A DNA stretch of 64,000 nucleotides from Mycobacterium gallinarum (GTDB lineage: Bacteria > Actinomycetota > Actinomycetes > Mycobacteriales > Mycobacteriaceae), in NCBI RefSeq assembly GCF_010726765.1, contig NZ_AP022601.1, forward strand, positions 5,828,001 to 5,892,000, in the 5' to 3' direction. The notes under the pieces are model-generated. The model made no database searches. It saw nothing but the letters and a program-made list of their open reading frames with translations, and was not told where the DNA came from. Below, piece by piece: positions 18,023 to 30,631 of this stretch (the stretch's first letter is position 1; each line of letters opens with the position of its first letter). Both the position numbers and the translations under genes were made by a program.

Positions 18023-18086
18023 CAGAGCCGGTCAACACGCAAAACGCGCGTGTGGTAGCCAGGGTTTATCGCGATCTGGTGACACC

Positions 18087-18773
18087 ATGGACACCATGAG
18101 GCAAAGGATTCTGGTTGTCGATGACGACCCTTCGCTCGCCGAGATGCTCACCATCGTGCTGCGCGGGGAGGGCTTCGACACCGCGGTCATCGGTGACGGC
18201 ACCCAAGCGCTGACCGCGGTCCGCGAACTGCGGCCCGACCTGGTGCTGCTCGACCTGATGCTGCCCGGCATGAATGGCATCGACGTGTGCCGCGTTCTGC
18301 GCGCGGACTCCGGGGTGCCGATCGTCATGCTGACGGCCAAGACCGACACCGTCGACGTCGTCCTCGGGCTGGAGTCCGGCGCCGACGACTACGTGATGAA
18401 ACCCTTCAAACCGAAGGAACTCGTCGCCCGCGTGCGCGCCCGCCTTCGGCGTAACGAGGACGAGCCCGCCGAGATGCTGTCCATCGCCGACGTGGACATC
18501 GACGTGCCAGCTCACAAGGTCACCCGACTGGGTGAGCAGATCTCCCTCACGCCGCTGGAGTTCGACCTCTTGGTGGCGTTGGCGCGCAAACCGCGGCAGG
18601 TGTTTACTCGAGATGTGCTGCTCGAACAGGTGTGGGGGTACCGACACCCGGCGGACACTCGTTTGGTGAACGTGCATGTCCAGCGTTTGCGGGCCAAGGT
18701 CGAGAAGGACCCGGAGAATCCGCAGGTGGTGTTGACCGTTCGAGGAGTGGGGTATAAGGCCGGACCCCCGTGA
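18087..18773 (+). CDS. mtrA: MtrA response regulator
   Basis: OmpR-family transcription factor, the essential regulator of cell division, DNA replication and cell-wall genes in mycobacteria. The 228-residue protein has a receiver domain with acidic pocket VVDDD, phospho-acceptor Asp56 in [10 protein letters not shown], Thr in MLTAKTD and Lys in MKPFKPKE, then a winged-helix domain ending [29 protein letters not shown] (split here only for reading: the end is [11 protein letters not shown]). It is almost identical to M. tuberculosis MtrA. ATG 18087 (MDTMRQR) matches the known start. Its stop overlaps the mtrB start (GTGA). Confidence 0.98.
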   Translation: MDTMRQRILVVDDDPSLAEMLTIVLRGEGFDTAVIGDGTQALTAVRELRPDLVLLDLMLPGMNGIDVCRVLRADSGVPIVMLTAKTDTVDVVLGLESGADDYVMKPFKPKELVARVRARLRRNEDEPAEMLSIADVDIDVPAHKVTRLGEQISLTPLEFDLLVALARKPRQVFTRDVLLEQVWGYRHPADTRLVNVHVQRLRAKVEKDPENPQVVLTVRGVGYKAGPP

Positions 18774-20407
18774 TCTGGAGCTCGCGAAGGCGCATCCATC
18801 GGCGTTCGGCACCACTTGTACGCGGACTGGGCGCGCTGGGTCGAGCGATGGGTCTCGCCTGGCGGCGTTCCCTGCAGCTGCGCGTCGTCACCTTGACGCT
18901 GGGCCTGTCACTGGCCGTCATCCTGGCGCTCGGCTTCGTGCTGACCAGCCAGATCACCGACCGCATCCTCGAGGTGAAGGTGCGGGCCGCCACCGAGGAA
19001 ATCGACCGCGCGCGTAGCACCGTCAGCGGCATCGTCGGCGGCGAGGAAACCCGCTCACTGGACAGCAGCCTGCAGCTGGCCCGCAACACCCTGATCGACC
19101 GCACCGCCGACGCGGGTCCCGGTCTTGCCGGCGCCTTCGACGCGGTGCTCGTCGTTCCCGGGGACGGACCGCGCGCCGCCACCGCGGCAGGCCCGGTGCA
19201 GCAGATCCCCAACGCGCTGCGCGAGTTCGTCGAGGCCGGTCAGGTCAGCTACCAGTACGCGACCGTGAACACCGAAGGTTTCTCCGGCCCGGCGCTGATC
19301 ATCGGCAGCCCGACGTCATCGCCGGTCGCGAATCTCGAGCTGTACCTGATCTTTCCGCTGAGCAACGAAGAGTCCACCATCACGCTGGTGCGCGGCACCA
19401 TGGCCACCGGCGGCGTCGTGCTGCTGGGCTTGCTCGCGGTGATCGCGCTTGTGGTGGCCAGACAGATCGTGCTGCCGGTGCGGTCGGCCTCGCGGATCGC
19501 CGAGCGGTTCGCCGAAGGACACCTCACCGAACGCATGCCCGTGCGCGGCGAGGACGACATGGCCCGGCTGGCCGTGTCGTTCAACGACATGGCCGAAAGC
19601 CTGCACCGCCAGATCACCTCGCTCGAAGAGTTCGGCAACCTGCAGCGACGGTTCACCTCCGACGTCAGCCACGAACTGCGCACCCCGCTGACGACGGTCC
19701 GCATGGCCGCCGACCTTATCCACGACCACAGCGACGACCTCGACCCGGCGCTGCGCCGCTCGACGGAGTTGATGGTCAACGAACTCGACCGCTTCGAGGG
19801 GCTGCTCAACGATCTGTTGGAAATCTCGCGCCACGACGCCGGTGTCGCCGAACTGTCCGTCGAGGCGGTCGATCTGCGCGCGACGGTGCAGAGCGCGCTC
19901 GACAACGTCGGCCACCTGGCGGCCGACGCCGAGATCGAGCTGATCGTCGACATGCCAGGAGAGGACGTCATCGCCGAGGTCGACCCGCGCCGGGTCGAGC
20001 GCATCCTGCGCAACCTGATCGCCAACGCCATCGATCACGCCGAGCACAAGCCGGTGCGCATCAGGATGGGTGTCGACGAAGACACCGTGGCGGTCACGGT
20101 GCGCGACTACGGCGTCGGGTTGCGACCGGGCGAGGAGAAGCTGGTGTTCAGCAGGTTCTGGCGCTCGGACCCGTCGCGCGTGCGCCGCTCCGGCGGCACC
20201 GGTCTGGGCCTGGCCATCAGCATCGAGGACGCCCGGCTGCACCAGGGGCGGCTGGAGGCGTGGGGCGAGCCCGGCAAGGGCGCCTGTTTCCGGCTCACCC
20301 TGCCGCTGGTGCGCGGCCACAAGGTGACAACGAGCCCGCTACCGCTGAAACCCGTTGAGCCTGACCGTCCGCCGCGCCGGTCGGCTCGGGAAACGGAAAC
20401 CGTGTGA
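18770..20407 (+). CDS. mtrB: MtrB sensor histidine kinase
   Basis: Membrane histidine kinase that phosphorylates MtrA. In the 545-residue protein, two transmembrane helices (about residues 38-61 and 213-231) enclose a periplasmic sensor domain, followed by a HAMP linker ([20 protein letters not shown]), the dimerisation helix with phospho-acceptor His301 in [16 protein letters not shown], and an ATPase domain with [24 protein letters not shown] and [11 protein letters not shown] boxes. GTG 18770 overlaps mtrA by four bases, and the stop overlaps lpqB by four, so the three are one coupled operon. Confidence 0.97.
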   Translation: MIWSSRRRIHRRSAPLVRGLGALGRAMGLAWRRSLQLRVVTLTLGLSLAVILALGFVLTSQITDRILEVKVRAATEEIDRARSTVSGIVGGEETRSLDSSLQLARNTLIDRTADAGPGLAGAFDAVLVVPGDGPRAATAAGPVQQIPNALREFVEAGQVSYQYATVNTEGFSGPALIIGSPTSSPVANLELYLIFPLSNEESTITLVRGTMATGGVVLLGLLAVIALVVARQIVLPVRSASRIAERFAEGHLTERMPVRGEDDMARLAVSFNDMAESLHRQITSLEEFGNLQRRFTSDVSHELRTPLTTVRMAADLIHDHSDDLDPALRRSTELMVNELDRFEGLLNDLLEISRHDAGVAELSVEAVDLRATVQSALDNVGHLAADAEIELIVDMPGEDVIAEVDPRRVERILRNLIANAIDHAEHKPVRIRMGVDEDTVAVTVRDYGVGLRPGEEKLVFSRFWRSDPSRVRRSGGTGLGLAISIEDARLHQGRLEAWGEPGKGACFRLTLPLVRGHKVTTSPLPLKPVEPDRPPRRSARETETV

Positions 20408-22188
20408 AGCGCTCGGGTCTGATCGCGCACTCGGTGCGCGGTTTAGCGTTCGTCTCAATGCTGATGTTCGTGCTTGCCGGCTGTGCAGGAGTACCCAGTT
20501 CATCGTCACCACAGGCGATCGGCACTGTCGACCGGCCCGCGCCGCCGAGCCTGCCCAAGCCCACGCCCGGCATGGACCCCGACGTGCTGTTGCGGGAATT
20601 CCTCAAGGCCACCGCAGACCCCGCCAATCGCCATCTGGCGGCGCGACAGTTCCTCACCGAATCCGGTTCCAGCGCATGGGATGACGCGGGCAGCGCGCTG
20701 CTGATCGACAACGTCGTGTTCACCGAAACCAGGGGACCCGATCGCGTGACGGTGCACATGCGCGCCGACATTCTGGGATCGCTGTCGGACCTGGGTGTGT
20801 TCGAGACGGGTGAGGGCGCATTGCCCGATCCCGGGCCGATCGAATTGGTGAAGACGTCCGGCGGCTGGCGCATCGACAAGCTGCCGAACGGGGTATTCCT
20901 TGACTGGCAACAATTTCAGGCCACCTACAAACGCAACACCCTGTACTTCGCCGACCCCACCGGTATCACCGTCGTGCCCGATCCGCGTTACGTCGCCGTG
21001 TCCGATCCCGACCAATTGGCCACCGAACTGGTCAGCAAGCTGATCGCCGGACCACGTCCAGAAATTGCCAAGAGTGTACGCAACCTGCTGGGGCCGCCGT
21101 TGAAGTTGCGCGGTCCGGTGACCCGCGCCGACGGCGGCAAGACGGGTGTCGGCCGCGGCTACGGTGGCGCGCGGATCGACCTGGACAACCTGTCGACCAC
21201 CGACCCGCACAGTCGCCAACTGCTTGCGGCGCAAATCATTTGGACGCTGTCGCGCGCCGGCATCAACGGCCCGTACGTGATCACCGCCGACGGCGCCGCG
21301 CTCGACGACCGCTTCGCCGACGGCTGGGAGACCTCCGATGTGGCGGCCACCGATCCGGGAGCATTCCCCGGTGCGGCGGCAGGCTTGCACGGGTTGGTGG
21401 GCGGGTCGCTGGTGTTCTTGGACGGAACCCGCACGCCGCGAGTTCCTGGAGCATTCGGCGCAACACCCAACCAGACCTCGGCGGCGATATCGCGGACCGG
21501 GCAGAACGTGGCGTCGATCGTGACGTTGCGCCCGGGCGCCCCCGACATGGCGTCGTCGTTGTGGCTCGGTCCGTTGGGCGGCAACGCCTCGCAGGCGCTG
21601 GACGGCCGCAATCTGTCGCGCCCCAGTTGGGCCCTCGACGACGCAGTCTGGGTCGTGGTCGACGGCAACAACGTGGTGCGCGTCATCCAGGACGCATCCG
21701 GTCAACCGGCGCGCATACCCGTCGACTCCACTCCCGTGTCGTCACGGTTTCCCGGGGCGATCCGGGAACTGCAACTGTCGCGGGACGGCACCCGCGCCGC
21801 GATGGTCATCGACGGTCAGGTCATCATGGCCGGGGTGGAGCAGACACCCGGTGGGGGATACGCGTTGACGTATCCGCGCCGACTCGGGTACGGACTGCGC
21901 AACACCGTCGTCTCACTGTCCTGGCGCACTGGCGACGACATCGTCGTCAGCCGCACGGATCCGCAACATCCGGTGTCGTATGTGAACCTTGACGGCGTCA
22001 ACTCCGACGGACCCAGCCGCAACCTGCTGATGCCGGTCACCACCGTCGCGGCGAACCCGTCGACGGTCTACGTCGCCGACGAGCGCGGCGTGCTGCAGCT
22101 GACGGGTACGGCGGCCGACGACGATCCCGTGTGGTCCGAGGTGCGTCCGCTGATGGTGCCCGGCGCGCAACCGGTGCTACCTGGCTGA
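20404..22188 (+). CDS. lpqB: Lipoprotein LpqB
   Basis: Cell-surface lipoprotein that interacts with the MtrB sensor domain and tunes MtrA phosphorylation. The 594-residue precursor has a lipobox LAGC with the lipidated Cys27. After the anchor there is a GerMN-like domain ([20 protein letters not shown], then [11 protein letters not shown]) and a C-terminal beta-propeller-like region from about residue 290 ([26 protein letters not shown] and similar blades). GTG 20404 overlaps the mtrB stop. It is the end of the mtrA-mtrB-lpqB operon. Confidence 0.95.
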   Translation: MKRSGLIAHSVRGLAFVSMLMFVLAGCAGVPSSSSPQAIGTVDRPAPPSLPKPTPGMDPDVLLREFLKATADPANRHLAARQFLTESGSSAWDDAGSALLIDNVVFTETRGPDRVTVHMRADILGSLSDLGVFETGEGALPDPGPIELVKTSGGWRIDKLPNGVFLDWQQFQATYKRNTLYFADPTGITVVPDPRYVAVSDPDQLATELVSKLIAGPRPEIAKSVRNLLGPPLKLRGPVTRADGGKTGVGRGYGGARIDLDNLSTTDPHSRQLLAAQIIWTLSRAGINGPYVITADGAALDDRFADGWETSDVAATDPGAFPGAAAGLHGLVGGSLVFLDGTRTPRVPGAFGATPNQTSAAISRTGQNVASIVTLRPGAPDMASSLWLGPLGGNASQALDGRNLSRPSWALDDAVWVVVDGNNVVRVIQDASGQPARIPVDSTPVSSRFPGAIRELQLSRDGTRAAMVIDGQVIMAGVEQTPGGGYALTYPRRLGYGLRNTVVSLSWRTGDDIVVSRTDPQHPVSYVNLDGVNSDGPSRNLLMPVTTVAANPSTVYVADERGVLQLTGTAADDDPVWSEVRPLMVPGAQPVLPG

Positions 22189-22285
22189 GCATCTGTCTTG
22201 AAGTTGCACTGAACCATCTCCTCTCGAGTCCCGTTGTGCTGACGAGCCGACGTTAGAAGCGTTGGCCGACAGCCAAGGAGAGACG

Positions 22286-22930
22286 ATGAAGGTTCGTGGT
22301 CCACTGGTCACCCTCAGCGCGGTCGCGGTGTTGGGTGCCGGTCTATTGTTCGCCAACATTTCCCAGGAGCAGCCGTCGGTGGTGACCGGCACGCCGGTGG
22401 CCGCGCCGCCGCCGCCGACCACCATCACCGCACCGCCCGCGCCCGCCTCGCCCTCGTTCCCGGCCAAGGCGGACTACGTCGGCAAGATCCCGACCGCCAA
22501 GGGCGTCATCACCTTGGATATCGCCGTCGAGGGCGACAAGGCCGTCGCCTATGCCTGTGACGGCAACGCGATCGAATCGTGGATGCGAGGCCCAGCGCTC
22601 AACGGCACCGTCAGCCTGACAAGCAAGGACAAGACCGGCCGACTCGAGGCACGCCTGGACGGCACGGCTGTCGTCGGAACGCTCTGGATCGGCGCGAAGA
22701 AGTGGGACTTCACCGCAGAACCTGCACAGCCACCGGCCGGGCTGTACGTATACGAGCAGGACGGGGTCCGCAGCAGCTGGATCGTCGACGCCTCGGGTAA
22801 GGCGACCGGCGTGCTGCGGCGAGACGACGGATCGACCGCGCCCGCTCCGGGCTTGGCGGCCGACGGCAGTGCGCTCATCGACGGGAACACGGTCATCGCG
22901 GCACGGGTGGGCGGCAATAGCGATGTCTGA
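22286..22930 (+). CDS. Exported/membrane-anchored protein of unknown function, first gene of a Rieske cassette
   Basis: A 214-residue protein with an N-terminal hydrophobic helix (MKVRGPLVTLSAVAVLGAGL), then a Pro/Ala/Thr-rich linker (about residues 37-62, rich in PPPP and TAPPAPASP) and a folded extracellular domain containing YVGKIPTAKGVITLDIAVEG, VAYACDGNAIESWMRG and AEPAQPPAGLYVYEQDGVRS. The helix has no lipobox or clear cleavage site, so it may be anchored or cleaved. I do not recognise the domain. AAGGAGAGACG precedes ATG 22286. The 3' end overlaps the following membrane gene by eight bases, so it is co-translated with the DUF6529 and Rieske genes. Confidence 0.7.
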   Translation: MKVRGPLVTLSAVAVLGAGLLFANISQEQPSVVTGTPVAAPPPPTTITAPPAPASPSFPAKADYVGKIPTAKGVITLDIAVEGDKAVAYACDGNAIESWMRGPALNGTVSLTSKDKTGRLEARLDGTAVVGTLWIGAKKWDFTAEPAQPPAGLYVYEQDGVRSSWIVDASGKATGVLRRDDGSTAPAPGLAADGSALIDGNTVIAARVGGNSDV

Positions 22931-23492
22931 GTCGCTCGCCACCAAGCGGATCACGGCGTCGCGGGGCGACGCAGCGGTGCTGACCGCCGTCCTGGTCGGC
23001 TCGCTCGTCGCCGTCGGGCTCGGCGCATTCGGCAAAATCCATGAGCCCCAGTTCTTTTCGATCAACCTGGCGGGTTTCTCCAGTGGTACGGCGGTGAAGG
23101 CGTGGCTGGGGACGCTCGCAATGGCTCTTGCGCTGTTCCAGCTCGTGTCCGCCTTCGCGATGTACCGGCTGCTTCCGGGTGGCAGGGCACCCGCGTGGAT
23201 CAGCATCGCGCATGTGTGGTCGGGGCGGCTGGCGGTGCTGGCCAGCGTTCCCGTCGCCGTGCACTGCCTGTACGCCCTGGGATTCGCCGAGACCGACAGT
23301 CGGGTGCTGTTCCACTCGCTGTTCGGATGCTTGTTCTACGGCGTCTTTGTCACGAAGATGATGTTGCTGACCCGCAAAGGCCTCCGCGGCTGGGTGATCC
23401 CGATCGCGGGCGGGTTGCTGTTCTTCGTCCTCGTGTACGTCTGGTTGACCTCAGCCCTTTGGTTCTTCCAGACCAGCGGAATCACGTTCTAG
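22923..23492 (+). CDS. DUF6529-type five-helix membrane protein, possible b-type cytochrome
   Basis: A 189-residue integral-membrane protein with five predicted helices (about residues 17-36, 61-84, 93-121, 128-149, 157-182). Three histidines lie in helices 3 and 4: His97 (IAHVWSG), His114 ([10 protein letters not shown]) and His131 ([12 protein letters not shown]). The His97/His114 spacing on one helix and His131 on the next would allow haem ligation, as in cytochrome b561 or ferric-reductase folds, but this is inference. ATG 22923 overlaps the upstream gene by eight bases and the Rieske gene starts within 15 bases of its stop. Confidence 0.7.
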   Translation: MSESLATKRITASRGDAAVLTAVLVGSLVAVGLGAFGKIHEPQFFSINLAGFSSGTAVKAWLGTLAMALALFQLVSAFAMYRLLPGGRAPAWISIAHVWSGRLAVLASVPVAVHCLYALGFAETDSRVLFHSLFGCLFYGVFVTKMMLLTRKGLRGWVIPIAGGLLFFVLVYVWLTSALWFFQTSGITF

Positions 23493-23506
23493 TGGAAAGA
23501 CTTTCT

Positions 23507-23962
23507 ATGTCATTGACAGACTTGCGCATCCCACGGCAGAAGGTACTGATCGGGGCGGGTGTCGGACTGCTCGCGTCCGTGCTCGCCGCCTGCACGACCT
23601 ACGGCAAGAATCCGGAGGCGTCCGGTGACACCGCGACGACGACGAAGTCTCCGCCGACGACAGGCGGGACGGCGCCGCAACCCGCCAACGTCATCGCCAA
23701 GACATCGGAGGTGCCGGTCGGCTCGGGGCTCATCGTCGGCGACGTCGTCGTCACCCAGGCGGCGGCAGGCGACTTCAAGGGGTTCTCGTCGACCTGCACA
23801 CATGCCGGATGCGCGGTGAACGAAGTGGTCGACGGCACCATCAACTGTCCCTGCCACGGCAGCAAGTTCAACCTGGACGGCTCCGTCGCCGCCGGGCCGG
23901 CGACGAAACCGCTTGCGTCGCAGCCCGTGACGGTGCAGGGGGATTCGATCGTCCTGGGCTGA
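23507..23962 (+). CDS. Rieske [2Fe-2S] lipoprotein
   Basis: A 151-residue precursor with a hydrophobic N-terminus ending in a lipobox (SVLAAC, Cys29), a Thr/Pro-rich linker and a complete Rieske domain. Cluster ligands are Cys97 and His99 (CTHAGC) and Cys114 and His117 (CPCHGS); Cys102 and Cys116 are placed for the usual disulfide. It should sit on the outer face of the plasma membrane as a small electron carrier. No quinol oxidase or dioxygenase domain is attached. ATG 23507 is chosen; GTG 23492, overlapping the preceding stop by one base, is also in frame. It is the last gene of a three-gene redox cassette. Confidence 0.88.
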   Translation: MSLTDLRIPRQKVLIGAGVGLLASVLAACTTYGKNPEASGDTATTTKSPPTTGGTAPQPANVIAKTSEVPVGSGLIVGDVVVTQAAAGDFKGFSSTCTHAGCAVNEVVDGTINCPCHGSKFNLDGSVAAGPATKPLASQPVTVQGDSIVLG

Positions 23963-23981
23963 CCGCCCGACGAACGCGGAT

Positions 23982-25289
23982 CTAGGTGGACGTGACCCCG
24001 GGAATGCGTCCCTCCCGGAACGCCTCGACGAAATGGCGATGGTCATCGCGGACCGTCGCGGCGTACTCCAGACCGAAGGAAACCATGTCATCGAAGAATT
24101 CGTTGTCGCGGTCGGCGATCACGTCGACGATCGCTTCTTCGGTCTGGAACGGCACGAGCTCCTGGTCGCTGTCGGCGTCGCCGACGCAGTGCACCTTGGC
24201 GACCGCGCGGCCGAGCTGATCGATCACCTCGGTCAGCTCGTCGGGTTCGGTCAGCTCCGACCAATCCAGGTCGGACTCGTACGGCGACAGTTCGGCGACG
24301 ACGTAACCGACACCGTCGATTTCGGTGTAGCCCAACAGCGGATCGGCGTGCGCCTGCAAAGCGCGCTGTGACACTGCGGTGCGGTGGCCTTGATGCTTGA
24401 AGTAGTTGTGCACCGCCTCGTCGTCGACAACACGGCTGGGCGCGGCGACGTTGCCCTGCTTCATCGACAGGACGATGTCGTTGTCGAGAGCCTGGTTGAA
24501 CCCTTCGATCAGCACGTTGTAACTCGGCAACCCCGCGCTGCCGATCCCGAACCCCGTTCTGCCCACCAGGTCCTTGACGTCGTAGGCCACTTCCCGGAAC
24601 CGCTTCGATTTCGGGATGGTGTCCTGGTAGGCCTCGAACGCGGCCTCCACTTTGGCGTATTCAGCGTCGTCAAGGCGGCGTACGCCGTGGGACTCTCGGA
24701 ACCGGCGATCCGATTCGTCGACGCGGGTCATCCGGTCCAGCATCCCGTCACGCGTTGACAACCGGGCATCCTGCAAGGCCGTCAGCACGGCGCCGCGCGC
24801 GGTTTCCAGGTTCAGCGAGAAGGTCGCGTCGTCGTCGGTCCGGAGGAACCAGCGCACCTGATCGAGATACGACGAGGCGAACGTCATGATCAGGTCGCGA
24901 ATGACCTCGTCGGACAGCGCTTTCTGCCAACACATCAACGCGACGCTGGCAGCGAACCGCTGAAGGTCCCAGGTGAAATGGCCGACGAACGCCTCGTCGA
25001 AGTCGTTGACGTCGAAAATGAGAACCCCGGCGCCATCCATGTAGGTGCCGAAGTTCTCGGCGTGCAGGTCACCCTGGATCCACACGCGCGAGGTCCGCTC
25101 GTCCGCCCACCGGTCCTCGCGGTCTGCGACGTCGGCGTAGAACACGCACGCGCTCCCGCGGTAGAAGGCGAACGGCTCCGCCGCCATCTTGCGGAACTTC
25201 GTTCGGAACGCGTCGGGATCGGCCCTCATCAGGTCCGAGAACGCGTCGACGAGGCAGTTGACGATGACTGATTCACGTTCCTCCTGCAT
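23982..25289 (-). CDS. DUF2252 family protein (kinase-like fold)
   Basis: A 435-residue soluble protein of the DUF2252 family, whose fold is related to aminoglycoside phosphotransferases and other kinase-like enzymes. Recognisable segments are FAFYRGSACVFYADVA, WIQGDLHAENFGTYMD and IFDVNDFDEAFVGHFTWDLQR; the GDLHxEN and DxNDFDE strings resemble the catalytic loop and metal-binding loop of phosphotransferases. A substrate is not known. ATG 25289 gives the expected length. It converges with the Rieske gene and is divergent from the comF-like gene 53 bases away. Confidence 0.85.
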   Translation of the reverse strand: MQEERESVIVNCLVDAFSDLMRADPDAFRTKFRKMAAEPFAFYRGSACVFYADVADREDRWADERTSRVWIQGDLHAENFGTYMDGAGVLIFDVNDFDEAFVGHFTWDLQRFAASVALMCWQKALSDEVIRDLIMTFASSYLDQVRWFLRTDDDATFSLNLETARGAVLTALQDARLSTRDGMLDRMTRVDESDRRFRESHGVRRLDDAEYAKVEAAFEAYQDTIPKSKRFREVAYDVKDLVGRTGFGIGSAGLPSYNVLIEGFNQALDNDIVLSMKQGNVAAPSRVVDDEAVHNYFKHQGHRTAVSQRALQAHADPLLGYTEIDGVGYVVAELSPYESDLDWSELTEPDELTEVIDQLGRAVAKVHCVGDADSDQELVPFQTEEAIVDVIADRDNEFFDDMVSFGLEYAATVRDDHRHFVEAFREGRIPGVTST

Positions 25290-25342
25290 GGGACGAGGAG
25301 TACCCCCAAACAGATGTCACCGATCACCGCCACACTGCGGGC

Positions 25343-25981
25343 ATGCTCGATCTGGTCCTGCCGCTGGAGTGCGGCGGCTGCGGCGCACGCTCGACGCGGT
25401 GGTGCGACATCTGCGCCAAAGACCTGGCCGTCAAGCCAGACGAACCGCACCTCGTCAGCCCTCGCGTCGACCCCGGCATACCCGTCTTCTCGCTCGGCCG
25501 CTATGCGGGCGCACGTCGCCAAGCGATCGTCGCCGTCAAGGAGCATGGCCGCGCCGACCTCGTCGAGCCGCTCGGCGGCGCGCTCGGCGCGGGGCTGGAT
25601 CACATGCTGACCTGGGGCGTCGTCGAGACGCCGCTCACCGTGGTGCCTGCACCGACACGTCGGTGGGCGGCCAGGCGCCGCGGCGGGGACCCGGTCACCC
25701 GCATCACCCTTGCCGCGACCTCCGGGGAGCCCGACGTCACCGTGGTTCCAGCGCTGCGCACGCGAGCCTTCGTCGCCGATTCTGCAGGCCTCTCCAGCGC
25801 CGACCGCCAGCGCAACATCGCGGGCCGGGTGAAGCTGGTACGCCCCGCCGGCCTCTTGGCAGGGGACGTCGTGGTCGTCGACGACGTCGTGACGACGGGC
25901 GCCACCGCGTCTGAATCTGTCCGTGTCCTGCAGCGGGCCGGCGTAGCTGTGGCGGCTGTGCTGGCTATCGCCGCTGCCTGA
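25343..25981 (+). CDS. ComF-like phosphoribosyltransferase-fold protein
   Basis: A 212-residue cytoplasmic protein (Rv3242c-like). The N-terminus carries paired cysteines typical of the ComF zinc finger (ECGGCGARSTRWCDICAKDL), and the C-terminus has the PRPP-binding motif VVVVDDVVTTGATASE of type I phosphoribosyltransferases. In other bacteria ComF proteins act in DNA uptake and recombination, which mycobacteria are not known to use, so the role here is open. The position immediately before hpf and secA1 is conserved in mycobacteria. Confidence 0.85.
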   Translation: MLDLVLPLECGGCGARSTRWCDICAKDLAVKPDEPHLVSPRVDPGIPVFSLGRYAGARRQAIVAVKEHGRADLVEPLGGALGAGLDHMLTWGVVETPLTVVPAPTRRWAARRRGGDPVTRITLAATSGEPDVTVVPALRTRAFVADSAGLSSADRQRNIAGRVKLVRPAGLLAGDVVVVDDVVTTGATASESVRVLQRAGVAVAAVLAIAAA

Positions 25982-26306
25982 CCGCCGGTGGTGACGGTCC
26001 CGGTAATTACTCCGGCATCAAGGGGATGTGAAGAACTGAAAACAGGTCCTGAAAACTCAGTGGATTTTGTGGCACGACCGGGTGAACACGGACTACCGTC
26101 GGGATCAACCACCCGTGAATGCCTCACGGCGGCGCATCACCAACCAGCGCCGGCATCGCCCACCAGCGGTAGGAGGTGAGTAGACGACACCTTGCACCGG
26201 CGGGCCGCGACTAAGGCATAAGACATGCAGGTCCCCTCGGCGCGTATCCACATCCAGCCGGGCACGCTGACGCGTGCGGACGCGAAAGAGAAACGAGTTG
26301 CCAAGT
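25982..26306. other. 325-base non-coding region upstream of hpf
   Basis: No convincing gene on either strand. The last part (from about 26160) is the likely hpf promoter and leader; TAGGAGGTGAG at 26171-26181 looks like a ribosome site but is not followed by a meaningful reading frame. GGACTACCGTC near 26090 faintly resembles half a DosR box but fails the consensus. A long 5' leader before hpf would allow post-transcriptional control, yet no known riboswitch is recognisable. Confidence 0.5.
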
Positions 26307-26984
26307 ATGTCAACCCATTCCATTGGCTCGGACCAATCAACGCTGGCCACCGACGAGACGCCCGAAGCCGAACCGCGAGCCGAGATCGTCGTCAAGGGTC
26401 GCAACGTCGAGATTCCCGAGCACTTCCGCATCTACGTCTCAGACAAACTCTCTCGCCTGGAACGACTCGACCGCACCATCTACCTCTTCGACGTCGAGCT
26501 GGACCATGAACGCAATCGGCGCCAGCGCAAGAACTGTCAGCACGTCGAGATCACCGCGCGCGGCCGCGGCCCGGTAGTCCGGGGTGAGGCCTGCGCCGAC
26601 AGCTTCTACGCCGCGCTGGAGTCCGCGGTCTGCAAACTCGAGAATCGACTCCGGCGCAGCAAGGACCGTCGCAAGATCCATTACGGCGACAAGACCCCCG
26701 TTTCGCTGGCCGAGGCGACCGCGATCGGCCCCATGCCCGACACCCTCAACGGTTCCGGATCGGAATCACCGCAGGTGGACGCGGCCATGCTGGACGACCA
26801 CGAACCTGGACGCATCGTGCGCACCAAGGAGCACCCGGCCACACCGATGACCACCGACGACGCCCTGTCGCAGATGGAGCTGGTCGGCCACGATTTCTTC
26901 CTGTTCCATGACAAGGAGAGCGACAAACCGTGTGTGGTGTACCGCCGCCACGCCTACGACTACGGGTTGATCCGGCTCGCGTAG
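26307..26984 (+). CDS. hpf: Ribosome hibernation promoting factor, long form
   Basis: Binds the 30S decoding site and stalls translation in stationary phase or stress (M. smegmatis MPY/HPF; Rv3241c-like). The 225-residue protein has a variable acidic N-terminal tail of about 27 residues, the HPF/RaiA core (EIVVKGRNVEIPEHFRIYVS through RRSKDRRKIHYG) and the long-form C-terminal domain (SQMELVGHDFFLFHDKESDK, then VVYRRHAYDYGLIRLA) that mediates dimerisation in other bacteria. ATG 26307 follows a weak ribosome site. secA1 starts 112 bases downstream. Confidence 0.93.
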   Translation: MSTHSIGSDQSTLATDETPEAEPRAEIVVKGRNVEIPEHFRIYVSDKLSRLERLDRTIYLFDVELDHERNRRQRKNCQHVEITARGRGPVVRGEACADSFYAALESAVCKLENRLRRSKDRRKIHYGDKTPVSLAEATAIGPMPDTLNGSGSESPQVDAAMLDDHEPGRIVRTKEHPATPMTTDDALSQMELVGHDFFLFHDKESDKPCVVYRRHAYDYGLIRLA

Positions 26985-27096
26985 CCGGTGGGCTGATTCG
27001 GCTGGCCTGACGCGTCTAGGCAGCGCGGCGTGCCACGTCGCTACCATGGGTTGAGCTCTATCAGATCCAACCCATTTGGAAAGCCTGAGGAATAGC

Positions 27097-29913
<2,817 letters not shown>

Positions 29914-29927
29914 GGCGGGTCGCCGGC

Positions 29928-30443
29928 TCAGCCGATCTGCAGAGCGACGATGCGCCAGCGATCCCGGTAAAGCTCGATGCGTGCGGCCAGCGCACGCACC
30001 CGCGGCCCATTGGTGAACGTCCCGAACACCTCGGCTTCGGTGCCGTCGGTGCCGTCGACGATGCGCAGCCGCACCCGGTGCAGCCTCGCGACGGTGCGCA
30101 CCCCTGTCGTGCGATCGTTCCGACTATGCGAGGACCGGCTCAACTCGATGACCGTGTCGATCAGCGCCGGCGCCAGCAGTGGCCGCAGCTGCGCCACCGG
30201 CCTGCGCCGATCGATCACCTCGAGCACCCTTCGCAACGCGGCATCGGCGAACGTGACGGCGGTGCGCGGCGGATCCGCTTCCCGAACCGCCGCCCCGTAT
30301 CGCGCGGGCGACGACGGCCGCGAGGCACGACGGTGCAGCACCGGCTTCGATCGGCATGCCGCCAAGCCGACGGGCTGCGGCTCGTAGTCGACTACCGGCG
30401 ATACCAATGGTGCACCCGGCTTAGGGGTCGGGGGTGTGGTCAT
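29928..30443 (-). CDS. Rv3235/DUF6459-like protein of unknown function
   Basis: A 171-residue basic protein. The N-terminal 60 residues are Pro/Ala/Arg-rich and unstructured; the C-terminal part (from TFADAALRRVLEVIDRRRP) ends in a small alpha-beta unit with EVFGTFTNGPRVRALAARIE and RDRWRIVALQIG. This matches the actinobacterial family seen next to secA. No signal peptide or catalytic motif is visible. ATG 30443 (MTTPPTPKPG) is chosen. It converges tightly on secA1 and is divergent from the acyltransferase-like gene. A role connected with secretion is suggested only by the neighbourhood. Confidence 0.75.
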   Translation of the reverse strand: MTTPPTPKPGAPLVSPVVDYEPQPVGLAACRSKPVLHRRASRPSSPARYGAAVREADPPRTAVTFADAALRRVLEVIDRRRPVAQLRPLLAPALIDTVIELSRSSHSRNDRTTGVRTVARLHRVRLRIVDGTDGTEAEVFGTFTNGPRVRALAARIELYRDRWRIVALQIG

Positions 30444-30631
30444 GAAATGCTCTCCGGCGATTGACGGGGCAGGGACGGCATCTGCCGGAGAGTTGCAGAC
30501 CTGTTCATGATCGCACGGTTTGCAGTGGGTTCTCTGCACCCGTGCTGCGCAGCGACAGGATTGGTCGCTACGTTGGTAATCAGAACCACCGCGGCCGAGA
30601 ACCGCGTAGTCAACGAGGGGGCGTCGCGGCG

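Noticed and set aside
26085..26105. DosR box in the hpf leader (GGACTACCGTC)
   Set aside because: It matches only the outer bases of the DosR consensus and lacks the symmetric GTCCC half; the hibernation factor known to be DosR-controlled is a different paralogue.
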